Positions 42,303 through 50,722 of a stretch of DNA of 64,000 nt are shown here, piece after piece. Both the position numbers and the translations under genes were made by a program. The notes below the pieces were generated by a model. The model ran no database searches. It was not told where the DNA came from and was given only the letters and a program-made list of their open reading frames with translations. This DNA is from Microvirga arsenatis (GTDB lineage: Bacteria > Pseudomonadota > Alphaproteobacteria > Rhizobiales > Beijerinckiaceae). The stretch lies in contig NZ_JAAAXJ010000002.1 of the NCBI RefSeq assembly GCF_009910705.1, forward strand, positions 1 through 64,000, in the 5' to 3' direction. How positions within the stretch are numbered: position 1 is the stretch's first letter; every line of letters begins with the position of its first letter.

Positions 42303-44072
42303 TTAACCGACCTCTCGCAGGTTGGCCGCGGGAGCGGCCGGCGCCTGCTGCGGGCGCGCCGGAGGCGGCGCCGCGTTGCGCTTCATGACGGATTGCAGGA
42401 CCTCGTCCCGCGGGCCCATGGCCTTGATCCGGCCCTCTTCCATGATGGCGACCTGATCGACCTGACCGAGAGCGGCCGGGCGGTGCGTGATCACGACCAC
42501 GATGCCGCCGCGCTTGCGGACCGACAGGATGGCCTGGTTCAGGGCCTCGTCGCCGGCGCCGTCGAGGCTGGCATTCGGCTCGTCGAGCACGACCAGGAAC
42601 GGGTTGCCGTAGAGGGCGCGGGCGAGCGCCACGCGCTGGCGCTGGCCGCCCGAGAGGGAGGCCCCGCCCTCGCCGAGGCGGGTGTCGTAGCCGTCGGGCA
42701 GGTTCAGGATGAGCTCGTGCGCGCCGGCCGCCTGGGCCGCGGCGATGACGTCCTCCGGCTTCGCGTCGGGCTGGAAGCGGGAGATGTTCTCCGCGACCGT
42801 GCCCTCGAACAGCTCCACGTCCTGAGGCAGGTAGCCGATGTGGCGGCCGAGCGCGTCGGATTCCCACTGGTCGAGGGCGGCGCCGTCGAGGCGGATCTCG
42901 CCGCGCAGGGTCGGCCACACGCCGACGAGGGCCCGGGCCAGGGTCGACTTGCCGGAGGCGCTGGGACCGATGAGGCCGAGGCCCTGGCCGGCGCGGAGCT
43001 GCAGCGAGGCGGCCTGGACGATCGGCAGCGAAGCGCCGGGAGCGCCCACATAGATGTCCTCGACCGACAGGACGGCCTTCGGCGCGGGCAGCGGCATGCG
43101 CTGGCCCTGGGCAGGCACCAGGGACATGATGTGCTGCAGGCGGCGATAGGCCTGGCGGGAGGCGGTGAAGCCCTTCCAGTGCGCCACCGCGATTTCGATG
43201 GGAGCGAGCGCGCGGGACATGAGGATCGAGCCGGCGATCATCAGGCCGCCCGACATCTCACCCTGGATCACGTAATAGGCGCCCAGGCCCAGCACGGCGG
43301 ACTGGAGCACCATGCGGAAGACCTTGGCGAAGGCGCTGATGCCCGCCGAAGACTCGCTGGCCATCAGGCCGTCGTTGACGTGGCGGACATGGATCTCGTC
43401 GTAGCGCTTGGAGAGGTAGCTCAGCATGCCGTTGGCCCGGATGGCCTCGGCGTTGCGGCGGCTGGTCTCCGCGATGGCATGGCGCTCGGCGCCGCTCTTC
43501 GTCACCTCGTAGGAGGGGCCCTTGCTCTTGGCGTCCGTGTAGATCGTCAAGAGAATGATGACGACGCCGCCGGCCACGGACAGCACGCCGATGCCAGGAT
43601 GGATCATGAAGCAGCCGATGAGGAAGATCGGCATGAAGGGCATGTCGAAGAGCGCGGTCGGGCCCAGGCTCGAGAGGAAGCCGCGGATCGTGTCGAGGTC
43701 GCGGATCGGCTGCATGCTCTCGGCCTGCTTGGCGCCCTTCAGCGGCATCGTGGCCACGAGGTCGAACACGCGGTGGGAGAGCAGCTCGTCGAAGCGAGCG
43801 CCGATTCGGGCCAGCATGCGGCTGCGGATCATGTCGAGACCGCCGGAGAGGGCGAAGGCCGCCAGCGTGATCAGGGACAGGCCGATGAGCGTGGGAATGC
43901 TCCGGCTCGACAGCACCCGGTCGTAGACCTGGAGCATGTAGATGGAGCCTGTGAGGGCAAGAAGGTTCACCACGGCCGAAAAGACCGCCACCCCCGTGAA
44001 GGAGGGAAAGCACGACTTCAGAGCGTCTTGGACCTCTGTGCTTTCTTCCCGATGTCTCGATGCCTGCTTCAT
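42303..44072 (-). CDS. Type I secretion system permease/ATPase (PrtD-type)
   Basis: A 589-residue exporter half-transporter. The N-terminal membrane domain (residues about 20-310, FTGVAVFSAVVNLLALTGSIYML at its start) is followed by an ABC ATPase with Walker A GPSASGKSTLARAL near 370, signature [19 protein letters not shown] near 475 and Walker B LVVLDEPNASLD near 498, then an Ala/Pro-rich tail. There is no C39 peptidase domain, so substrates would be RTX-like proteins with an uncleaved C-terminal signal. The start at 44072 has GGAAAG upstream; a longer frame to 44195 is unsupported. No RTX substrate gene lies adjacent. Confidence 0.93.
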   Translation of the reverse strand: MKQASRHREESTEVQDALKSCFPSFTGVAVFSAVVNLLALTGSIYMLQVYDRVLSSRSIPTLIGLSLITLAAFALSGGLDMIRSRMLARIGARFDELLSHRVFDLVATMPLKGAKQAESMQPIRDLDTIRGFLSSLGPTALFDMPFMPIFLIGCFMIHPGIGVLSVAGGVVIILLTIYTDAKSKGPSYEVTKSGAERHAIAETSRRNAEAIRANGMLSYLSKRYDEIHVRHVNDGLMASESSAGISAFAKVFRMVLQSAVLGLGAYYVIQGEMSGGLMIAGSILMSRALAPIEIAVAHWKGFTASRQAYRRLQHIMSLVPAQGQRMPLPAPKAVLSVEDIYVGAPGASLPIVQAASLQLRAGQGLGLIGPSASGKSTLARALVGVWPTLRGEIRLDGAALDQWESDALGRHIGYLPQDVELFEGTVAENISRFQPDAKPEDVIAAAQAAGAHELILNLPDGYDTRLGEGGASLSGGQRQRVALARALYGNPFLVVLDEPNASLDGAGDEALNQAILSVRKRGGIVVVITHRPAALGQVDQVAIMEEGRIKAMGPRDEVLQSVMKRNAAPPPARPQQAPAAPAANLREVG

Positions 44073-44464
44073 GTTGTCTTTCCATCGGCACGCCGGCAAC
44101 CCGGCGCCTGCTGGTTGGTACCATTGCGCAAGGTTATACCTTACCACAATGTTCGCCATCTGACGATGGCCGCGATGTCGGGCTTTTGGCCCCACAAGAG
44201 TATCTCGTTATAGTTAGGCCAGGAGGCCCTGCTGTCGCACTACTCTTATGGGTATCGAGGTGCCCCTAAGGTGTCGCCTTCCGTTACGCCACCTTTTGTA
44301 ACCCTATCCACTGTAACTATGTCAACAAAAAGTCTCGTCAAAGGCAGAAAAGAATTTTCTTCCCCTTTGTTCGAAGGGGAGCAACGTAACTACGTAGGAC
44401 CGGAAATAACGGTTTGGTAAACTTTTATGGTTAATCGTCTCTGACCTACAATTGAGGTCGGATT
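44073..44464. other. 392-nt regulatory intergenic region between divergent genes
   Basis: No gene is visible. The region is clearly more AT-rich than its surroundings, notably 44290-44464. It contains several short symmetric elements: CCCCTT/AAGGGG with a 6-nt loop (44362-44379), CTACGTAG (44390-44397, perfect 8-bp palindrome), and GAAAA/TTTTC around 44347-44360. It must hold the promoters of the type I secretion operon (-) and of the coiled-coil membrane protein (+). I cannot assign a regulator or a clear promoter. An unannotated small RNA is possible but unsupported. Confidence 0.5.
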
Positions 44465-45319
44465 ATGGAATCCACGAAGCGCCCCCAGGAGCCCGGCGAG
44501 GCCAAGGCCTCCCCAGCCCAAGCCGTTCAGATCGATCCCGCTGCGAGCGCCGCCTTGGCGGAGGCCGTTCGCAGCGCCAGAGGCGAGGCGAAACCCGCCA
44601 CCGCCTCGTCCCCGACCATGGAACCGAACCCGTCCGCCGGACGCTGGGCGGCTTCCGCCAGGCTGGCGGCCCAGGCCGCGGTTGCGCTGCTGCTCGTGGG
44701 AGCGGGGTGGTCCGCCTCCTATACCGGCACCCTGGCCAGCCGCGACGCGATCGGCAGGCTTGAGGCCGAGGCTGCCCGCAGCCGGGAGATCCTCGACCGC
44801 CTCGGCAGCGATGTCGACGCCCTCAAGCAGACGGTCGCCGCCTACCGGGAAGTCGAGCACACCGCATCGACCGCCTCCGCTTCGGAGCGGACGACGCTGG
44901 CCGACAAGGTCGAACGCCTCGCCGTCAGTCTCCAAGAGCCCGGCAAGAAGCTCTCGTCGCTCGAGGAGAGGCTGGAGCGGATGGAGGGTCAGATCATGGC
45001 CACCCTCGCCTCACTCAGCACCAAGCCCGCGGCCCCACCCGCCCCGGCGCCTGCACCGGCCGCGCCCGTCCAGGCGACCGAGGCTGCGGTTCGCGAGGAG
45101 GCGCCGGCTCCCAAGTCGCTCCGGAACGAGCCCGTCGACGGCTGGGTGCTGCGCGAGGTCTATGACGGCGCGGCCCTCGTGGAGAGCCGCAACCGCCGCC
45201 TCTACGAGGTCATGCCCGGCGGCATCCTGCCCGGCGTCGGCAAGGTGGAGGCCATCGAGCGCCGCGGCGCCCGCTGGGTGGTGCTCACCGACAAGGGCTT
45301 CATCGGCACCTATCGCTAA
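44465..45319 (+). CDS. Single-pass membrane protein with coiled coil and conserved C-terminal domain, function unknown
   Basis: A 284-residue protein. Residues 1-60 are hydrophilic and disordered, about 63-86 form one membrane helix (AAQAAVALLLVGAGWSASYTG), about 90-175 are a heptad-rich coiled coil (LEAEAARSREILDRLGSDV), and 185-215 are an Ala/Pro-rich linker. Residues 222-284 are a compact domain (DGWVLREVYDGAALVESRN to VLTDKGFIGTYR). The topology suggests an inner-membrane protein with a periplasmic domain. Similar architectures occur as hypothetical proteins in Rhizobiales. It diverges from the type I secretion operon and overlaps the DUF2474 gene tail-to-tail by 4 nt. No function is proposed. 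Confidence 0.8.
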   Translation: MESTKRPQEPGEAKASPAQAVQIDPAASAALAEAVRSARGEAKPATASSPTMEPNPSAGRWAASARLAAQAAVALLLVGAGWSASYTGTLASRDAIGRLEAEAARSREILDRLGSDVDALKQTVAAYREVEHTASTASASERTTLADKVERLAVSLQEPGKKLSSLEERLERMEGQIMATLASLSTKPAAPPAPAPAPAAPVQATEAAVREEAPAPKSLRNEPVDGWVLREVYDGAALVESRNRRLYEVMPGGILPGVGKVEAIERRGARWVVLTDKGFIGTYR

Positions 45320-45447
45320 TGGGGAATGAGCCCCCTCAGGCCATAGACGAGCCCCGCGAAAACCGCGAGGCTCGCCAGGTAGAGAAGGACGAACCAGAGC
45401 AGGCGCGTGGAGCGCCGCTCCGGCCTGGGATGTGCGTTCTCCGGCAT
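45316..45447 (-). CDS. Small DUF2474-type membrane subunit of the bd oxidase (CydX-like)
   Basis: A 43-residue protein: a charged N-terminus (MPENAHPRPERRSTRLLW), then one hydrophobic helix (FVLLYLASLAVFAGLVYGL) and a short tail. Its ATG shares one base with the cydB stop (TGATG), so it is made with the oxidase. Small single-helix proteins encoded after cydB (CydX, CydZ, DUF2474) stabilise or assemble bd oxidases. Length, hydrophobicity and place match DUF2474, common after cioAB in proteobacteria. Confidence 0.8.
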   Translation of the reverse strand: MPENAHPRPERRSTRLLWFVLLYLASLAVFAGLVYGLRGLIPH

Positions 45448-46496
45448 CAATGGTATCCGTAGCCGCCGCCCTGGATCTCCTCGGCCACCTTGCCGCGGAA
45501 CACCCAATAGGCGTAGGCCGTATACGCGAAGGTGATCGGCAGCACGATGGCGAAGCCGACGAGCGCGAAGAGTTGCGAACTGACCGTGTTGGCCGTGTCC
45601 CAGATGGTGAGGTTCGGCGGCACGTTGTAGGGAAAGAGGCTCACGCCCAACCCCAGATAGCCGAGCAGGAACAGGGCGATGGCCAGGAAGAACGGCCGGT
45701 AGTGACGCCCCTCCTCCAGATCGCGCAAGAGCCTGTAGGCCACATAGGCCGTGACCAGCGGGATCGGCGCCAGGAAGGCGACGTTGGGCCAGGAGAACCA
45801 GCGCGTCTCGATCTCCCGCCCGAGGAACGGCACCCACAGCGACACCGCCGCCATGGCCACGATGGTGAGCAGAAGGAAACGCACCGACATGCGCCGCGCC
45901 CAGATCTCCAGTTCGCCCGTGGTCTTCATCACGCACCAGGTCGCACCCAGAAGGGCATAGCCGAAGATCAGGCTGATGCCGGTGAGCACGCTGAACGGCG
46001 TGAGAAAATCGAAGGTGCCGCCGGTGAACTGGCGCCCGTCGTTGGAGAAGCCCTGCACGAAGGCGCCGAGCACCATGCCCTGGAAGAAGGTCGCCAGCAG
46101 CGAGCCGAAGAAAAAGGCGTTGTCCCACAGGAATTTCGAGCGGTCCGCCTTGAAGCGGAATTCGAAGGCCACGCCGCGGAAGATGAGCGCGATCAGCATG
46201 AGGATGATCGGCACGTAGAGCGCCGGCATCAGAACCGCATAGGCCACATGGAATACGGCGAAGAGGCCGCCGCCGCCGAGGATGAGCCAGGTCTCGTTGC
46301 CGTCCCAGATGGGAGCGACGGAAAACATCATGCGGTCGCGCCAGTTCTCGTTGTGAGCGGCCTTGAAGAGGATGCCGACGCCGAGATCGAAGCCGTCGAC
46401 GATCACGTACATGGCCACCGCCACCGCGATCAGGCCCGACCAGATCAGCGGCAGCCAGAAGGCCAGTCCCTCATATTCCGTACCGAAGCTGAACAT
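45447..46496 (-). CDS. cydB: Cytochrome bd ubiquinol oxidase subunit II
   Basis: A 349-residue inner-membrane protein with about eight to nine helices. Family features are LPLIWSGLIAVAVAMYVIVDGFDLGVGIL at the N-terminus (only the central GFDLG motif matters), SVAPIWDGNETWLILGGG near 60 and a C-terminal YAYWVFRGKV. It pairs with CydA to reduce oxygen with quinol. It follows cydA by 11 nt and is followed by the DUF2474 subunit with overlapping stop and start codons. Confidence 0.95.
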   Translation of the reverse strand: MFSFGTEYEGLAFWLPLIWSGLIAVAVAMYVIVDGFDLGVGILFKAAHNENWRDRMMFSVAPIWDGNETWLILGGGGLFAVFHVAYAVLMPALYVPIILMLIALIFRGVAFEFRFKADRSKFLWDNAFFFGSLLATFFQGMVLGAFVQGFSNDGRQFTGGTFDFLTPFSVLTGISLIFGYALLGATWCVMKTTGELEIWARRMSVRFLLLTIVAMAAVSLWVPFLGREIETRWFSWPNVAFLAPIPLVTAYVAYRLLRDLEEGRHYRPFFLAIALFLLGYLGLGVSLFPYNVPPNLTIWDTANTVSSQLFALVGFAIVLPITFAYTAYAYWVFRGKVAEEIQGGGYGYH

Positions 46497-46507
46497 GGCG
46501 CCGTCTC

Positions 46508-47944
46508 CTATCGCACAGGCAAGGCTTTGTGGCCGGGTCGCCCGTCGAGACCCTCGTCGGGCACCGAGAACGGGCGCTTCGGCTTCTTGCCGATATCGTC
46601 GCCACGGATGTCCTCCACCGGATCAGGCCCGCGCCGCAGGAGCTTGGCGAGGTAGTAGGAGCCGAAGCCGAACACGAAGGCATAGACGACGATGAAGGTC
46701 AGCAGCGATGCCGTGACCGCACCGGCCGAGACGGGCGAAACCGCATCGGCCGTGCGCAGGTGCCCGTAGACCACCCAGGGCTGGCGGCCGATCTCGGCCG
46801 TGAACCAGCCGAAGAGCACGGCGCCGAAGCCCGAGGGCGTCATGATCATGGCCGCCGTGAGAAAGGCCCGGTTGGTGAACAGCGTGCCCTTCCAGCGCAG
46901 ATAGAGGCTCCACAGGCCGATGCCGAGCATGGCGAAGCCGATCCCCACCATGATGCGGAAGGAGAAGAACACGGGCCAGACCGGCGGGCGATCCTCGGGC
47001 GGCACCTCCTTGAGCCCCGGAACCTCGCCGTCGAAGGCATGGGTCAGCACCCAGCTTCCGATCTTCGGGATGCCGATCTCGTAATGGTTGGTCTCCGCTT
47101 CCGTGTCGGGAATCGCGAAGAGGCGCAGGGGCATGTTGGACATGCGGTCCCAGTTGCCCTCAATCGCGGCGAGCTTCGTCGGCTGATACTTCAGCACGCC
47201 GAGGCCATGGAGATCGCCGATGATGATCTGCACGGGCACGAAGATGGTGGCGAACCACAGGGCCATGGACAGCGAGCGCCGCGAGGCGGCAAGCTTCGCC
47301 TCCGGGGCATCGTGCGGGTGGCGCAGCAGCATCCAGGCGGACATCCCGGCAACCGCAAAGGCCGTCGTCAGGTAGCAGCCCATCACCATATGGGCATAGC
47401 GCAACGGGAAGGATGGATTGAACACGATCTTGAACCAGTCGACCGGCACCGCCTTGCCGTTCTCGATCGCGAAGCCGTCCGGCGTCTGCATCCAGGAATT
47501 GGCGGAGAGGATCCAGAAGGCCGAGATCAGCGTGCCGAGCGCCACCATGCAGGTGGCGAAGAAATGCAGGCGGTCGCCCACCCTCTCCCATCCGAACAGC
47601 ATGATGCCGAGGAACGCCGCCTCGAGAAAGAACGCCGTGATGACCTCGTAGGCGATGACGGGCCCCAGAACGTTGCCCGTGAACTCCGAGAACCGCGACC
47701 AGTTCGTGCCGAACTGGTAGCTCATGACGATGCCGGACACGACGCCGAGGCCGAAGGAGACGGCGAAGACCTTGACCCAGAAGCGGAAAAGGTTGCGGTA
47801 GAGCGGGTTGCCGGTGCGCAGCCAGTTGAACTCGAGCGCCGCGAGCCAACTCGCAAGGCCGATGGTGAAAGCGGGAAAGATGATGTGAAAGGCGATTGTG
47901 AACGCGAACTGGATGCGCGAGAGAATCAGGGCATCGAATTCCAT
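46508..47944 (-). CDS. cydA: Cytochrome bd ubiquinol oxidase subunit I, short Q-loop (CioA-like)
   Basis: A 478-residue inner-membrane haem protein. The haem b595 His is in FTIAFHIIFPAFTIG near residue 19, the haem b558 ligands lie in YAHMVMGCYL near 186 and NMPLRLFAIPD/HYEIGIP regions, and GRQPWVVYGHLRT near 395 is the conserved C-terminal motif. The quinol-binding Q-loop (after GDLHGLGVLKYQPTKLAAIE) is short, as in the CioA type, which is often less cyanide-sensitive. It starts the cydAB-DUF2474 operon, 68 nt after the MBL gene. No FNR-like box is seen in that gap. Confidence 0.95.
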   Translation of the reverse strand: MEFDALILSRIQFAFTIAFHIIFPAFTIGLASWLAALEFNWLRTGNPLYRNLFRFWVKVFAVSFGLGVVSGIVMSYQFGTNWSRFSEFTGNVLGPVIAYEVITAFFLEAAFLGIMLFGWERVGDRLHFFATCMVALGTLISAFWILSANSWMQTPDGFAIENGKAVPVDWFKIVFNPSFPLRYAHMVMGCYLTTAFAVAGMSAWMLLRHPHDAPEAKLAASRRSLSMALWFATIFVPVQIIIGDLHGLGVLKYQPTKLAAIEGNWDRMSNMPLRLFAIPDTEAETNHYEIGIPKIGSWVLTHAFDGEVPGLKEVPPEDRPPVWPVFFSFRIMVGIGFAMLGIGLWSLYLRWKGTLFTNRAFLTAAMIMTPSGFGAVLFGWFTAEIGRQPWVVYGHLRTADAVSPVSAGAVTASLLTFIVVYAFVFGFGSYYLAKLLRRGPDPVEDIRGDDIGKKPKRPFSVPDEGLDGRPGHKALPVR

Positions 47945-48012
47945 ACCGCTTCCCCTTGGACGTCCCAGCCTGCTTTTAGGGCGGGCGCAGGCCGGGACCA
48001 GGGGTGCAGCGA

Positions 48013-48891
48013 TCAGGAGGCGTAGACGCCGGGCCCCGATTCGGAGCGCAGCGGACGCCAGCCGGCGCTCAGGCGCTGCAGCGCTTCGAGCTCCACCGGA
48101 TCATGGCTGCAGAAGATCCTCACATGGCTGTGAGGATCGTTCGCGAGGGCCCGCAACCGCTCCTGGTTGTGGAGGCGTAAGGGGCGGTCCTCCTCCATCA
48201 TGCGCTGATAGGCGAGGAGCCCGGGCGTGCAGGATGGATCCTCGTCCATCTCGTGCCGGTGGAAATAGGCATCGCCCGCATTGAGCAGCCAGCCCTCCGG
48301 CGTGTCGATGGCGATGCCCGCATGGCCCATCGTGTGGCCGGGCAGCGGGATCATGAGGATTTCGGGCGGCAATCCGTCAAGATCGCGCACGGAGCCGAAG
48401 CCGAACCATTGCTCGCCCGTCGGATCGTAGAAGCGCCAGTCGCGCACCCCGTCCCATTGCTCCGGTCTGTAGCGGCGGCGATGGATGAAGCCCTGCCGCA
48501 CCTCCGCCTCTTCGACCTCGGCGCGCAGCACGTGAACGATCGCCTCGGGAAAGTCCTCCAGCCCGCCGGCGTGATCGAAGTCGAGATGGGTGAGCACGAT
48601 GTGGCGCACGTCCCGCGGCGAGAAGCCGAGTTCCTTCACCTGCTCCAGGGCCGTGTAGCGGTGCTCGAGCTGGATGCGGTTGACGTGCACGAAGAGCGGG
48701 CTCAGGCGCTCGTAGGGGTTTTCCACATCTCGGGCGCCGATGCCCGTATCCACCAGCACCAGGCCATGGCGGTCGGTCTCGATGAGCTGGCAGTGGCAGA
48801 CCAGATGCCCGGTCAGGCCGCGGCTCACCCCGTCCCAGAGCCTGCCTCCGACCGGGCACATGCAGCCGCAGTTGAGATGGTGGATTCGCAT
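48013..48891 (-). CDS. MBL-fold metallohydrolase (lactonase/hydrolase-like)
   Basis: A 292-residue metallo-beta-lactamase-fold enzyme. Metal motif THLDFDHAGG near residue 105 supplies His-x-Asp-x-Asp-His-type ligands; further ligands are His in PLPGHTMGHAG near 195 and Asp in NAGDAYFHRH near 220, with SHDPVE near 268. The N-terminal MRIHHLNCGCMCPVGG occurs in an MBL group that includes AHL lactonase-like proteins, but quorum-quenching activity is not established. GAGG 6 nt upstream selects the ATG at 48891. It is upstream of cydA on the same strand. Confidence 0.82.
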   Translation of the reverse strand: MRIHHLNCGCMCPVGGRLWDGVSRGLTGHLVCHCQLIETDRHGLVLVDTGIGARDVENPYERLSPLFVHVNRIQLEHRYTALEQVKELGFSPRDVRHIVLTHLDFDHAGGLEDFPEAIVHVLRAEVEEAEVRQGFIHRRRYRPEQWDGVRDWRFYDPTGEQWFGFGSVRDLDGLPPEILMIPLPGHTMGHAGIAIDTPEGWLLNAGDAYFHRHEMDEDPSCTPGLLAYQRMMEEDRPLRLHNQERLRALANDPHSHVRIFCSHDPVELEALQRLSAGWRPLRSESGPGVYAS

Positions 48892-48958
48892 GGAAGCCTC
48901 GCTGAACGGATGGAGCGACACCCTAACGCGAGGAACAGTCGAAATGTTCGGACGGCGG

Positions 48959-49309
48959 CTACTTGCGGCAGGCGAAGGGCGGGAAGGTGCTCGCCGTGCC
49001 TGCATTCATGGCGGCGACGACCATCATGTTCGCCACCTCCAGCTCCTCGGCGGACCGCGGGCAGACATCGGCCCTCGCCATGCAGCCCGAGGCCAGAAAG
49101 GCCTCATGTCGCTCAAGGAAATCCCGGCCCAGGCCCCGCGTGCCGCGCCGGGCGAGCGCATCAGCCCAAGCCTTCCCGTAGCGCTCGCACTTCACCTCGG
49201 GCCACGATCTTGGAGGAGCATTCTGAGCTGCGGTGTGTGAAACGCCACCGGCAAAGGCAACAGCCAGCAACGCCGCAATGGTAGCAATCGACTTCAGCGA
49301 ACGGCTCAT
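48959..49309 (-). CDS. Small secreted hypothetical protein
   Basis: A 116-residue protein with a clear signal peptide (MSRSLKSIATIAALLAVAFA, cleavage likely near SHTAAQ at about residue 29). The mature 87 residues contain four cysteines (EVKCERYG, ASGCMARADVC, FACRK) that could form two disulfides in the periplasm. No known domain is recognised. It is a separate unit between topoisomerase IB and the MBL gene on the minus strand. An upstream in-frame start at 49366 is unlikely because the signal peptide begins at 49309. Confidence 0.65.
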   Translation of the reverse strand: MSRSLKSIATIAALLAVAFAGGVSHTAAQNAPPRSWPEVKCERYGKAWADALARRGTRGLGRDFLERHEAFLASGCMARADVCPRSAEELEVANMMVVAAMNAGTASTFPPFACRK

Positions 49310-49399
49310 CTCACACAGTCCCGGTTCACGCCGCTGCGATGGACCACGGGAGATGCCAGGGGTCAAGCCTCTGCCTATGATATAGGCGGGTGCGCAGGC

Positions 49400-49513
49400 G
49401 ATCCGGGATCGCGTGCAGGATGAAGCTTTGATCTCCCTCTCTCACGGAGAAGTTAAGAGAGCCGCACTCGTCCTGCGATCCCGGATCTGCGCTGCGCTAC
49501 GTCCGGGATGACG
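49400..49513. repeat. REP-like inverted repeat element
   Basis: GATCCGGGATCGCGTGCAGGATGA (about 49400-49423) is an imperfect inverted copy of the sequence at 49468-49487, and the second arm is itself a palindrome: ATCCCGGATC, then GCGCTGCGCTAC, then GTCCGGGAT (49478-49509). Dispersed elements with CCCGGA/TCCGGG arms around a GCGCTGCGC core are frequent between genes in related Rhizobiales. It fills the 212-nt gap before the topoisomerase stop. Confidence 0.65.
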
Positions 49514-49521
49514 CTGAACTT

Positions 49522-50694
49522 TCAGGCCCGAATCTCGGGCTGGCTCTTGGCCTGCGCCTTGCGCGATGGGGAGCGGCGGCGCTTGGCAGGCTTTGCCTCC
49601 TCCTGCTTCTTCACCTCACGGGACAGGCGTTCCTGGAGGAGGGTGAGAACCGCCGCCTCCTCCGGCTTCAGCGAGGGCAGATCCTCGCGCAGCTCGGTTT
49701 CGATCTCCTCCTTGATCTCCAGGAGCAGCTCGCCGTCCAGATAAGAGGAGAAGACCTCGGGATGGACGTAGCACTTGCGGCAGATGCTGGGCGTGTTGCC
49801 GAGGCGGCCTGCGACCTTCTCGATGGCCGCGCGGATGTTCTTCTTGGCCCTGGCCTGGTTGTCGAACTCCTCGAACTCCGCCAGCGCCAGCGCGGCGAGA
49901 ACCGTTCCGGCCCAGGTGCGGAAATCCTTGGCCGTGATGTCCCGGCCGGTGATCTCCTTCAGGTAGGCGTTCACGTCGGCGGATGTGATCGATTGCTGCT
50001 CGCCGTTCTCGTCGAGATACTGGAACAGGTCCTGCCCCGGCAGGTCCTGGCAGGCCTTCACGATCCGGGCGATGCGCCGGTCCTTCACCTGCAGCTTCCA
50101 GGTCTTGCCGCTCTTGCCCTTGAACTGGAAGCGCAGCTCGCCGCCCTCGACCTTCACATGCGGATCGCGCAGGGTGGTGAGGCCGTAGCTCCTGTTCTGC
50201 TTCACGTAATCGGCATTGCCGACGCGGATCAGGGTGTTCTCGAGCAGATGCACCACCGTCGCGAGCACCTTCTCGCGCGGCAGGCCGCGCAGGCTCATAT
50301 GCTCGTCGATGGTCTTGCGGATCGCCGGCAGGCCTTTCGCGAATTCGAGCATGTGCTCGTATTTCGTGCTCTCGCGAACCTCGCGGAAGGCGGGATGGTA
50401 GCGGTACTGCTTGCGGCCCTTGGCATCCCGCCCCGTCGCCTGGATGTGCCCGTTGGCCTTCGCACAGATCCACACATCCGTGTAGGCGGGCGGGATGGCA
50501 AGCGACCTGATGCGATCCAGCGTCGCCTTGTCCGTCACCTTCGAGCCGTCGGGCTTGAGGTAGGTGAAACCCTTGCCGGACTTTTTCCGCCGGATGCCGG
50601 GTTCCTCGTCCGAAACGTAGGTAAGTCCCGCCGTCTCGGCCGCATCCCGCGGATCGACGATGTTCTCGGAGGTGGCGTTGGGTTCCAGCAGCAT
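49522..50694 (-). CDS. DNA topoisomerase IB
   Basis: A 390-residue type IB (poxvirus/bacterial-type) topoisomerase. The N-terminal domain has GKGFTYLKPDGSKVTDKATLD near residue 41 (only its start is needed) and QATGRDAKGRKQYRYHP near 84. The catalytic domain has an Arg in LIRVGNADYVKQN, Lys in KGKSGK, Arg in AKDFRTWAGTV and the nucleophile Tyr in CRKCYVHPEVF near 330. It relaxes supercoils by nicking one strand. The Arg/Lys-rich C-terminal tail is typical of extra DNA contact. The ATG at 50694 gives the usual N-terminus. It lies 28 nt after the SemiSWEET gene. Confidence 0.93.
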   Translation of the reverse strand: MLLEPNATSENIVDPRDAAETAGLTYVSDEEPGIRRKKSGKGFTYLKPDGSKVTDKATLDRIRSLAIPPAYTDVWICAKANGHIQATGRDAKGRKQYRYHPAFREVRESTKYEHMLEFAKGLPAIRKTIDEHMSLRGLPREKVLATVVHLLENTLIRVGNADYVKQNRSYGLTTLRDPHVKVEGGELRFQFKGKSGKTWKLQVKDRRIARIVKACQDLPGQDLFQYLDENGEQQSITSADVNAYLKEITGRDITAKDFRTWAGTVLAALALAEFEEFDNQARAKKNIRAAIEKVAGRLGNTPSICRKCYVHPEVFSSYLDGELLLEIKEEIETELREDLPSLKPEEAAVLTLLQERLSREVKKQEEAKPAKRRRSPSRKAQAKSQPEIRA

Positions 50695-50722
50695 GGGAAG
50701 CCTTGCGTGAAGAAGCAGAACG

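Noticed and set aside
40980-44213. A 1077-codon open frame on the plus strand opposite hlyD and the secretion ABC gene
   Set aside because: It is the antisense shadow of two well-supported genes in high-GC DNA; its translation is compositionally biased (Leu, Gly, His, Asp rich) with no recognisable domain.
49400-49513. An intrinsic terminator for a gene upstream of the topoisomerase end
   Set aside because: The arms are long and imperfect with no T-tract, and the core resembles a dispersed palindromic repeat; no gene ends at the right distance.
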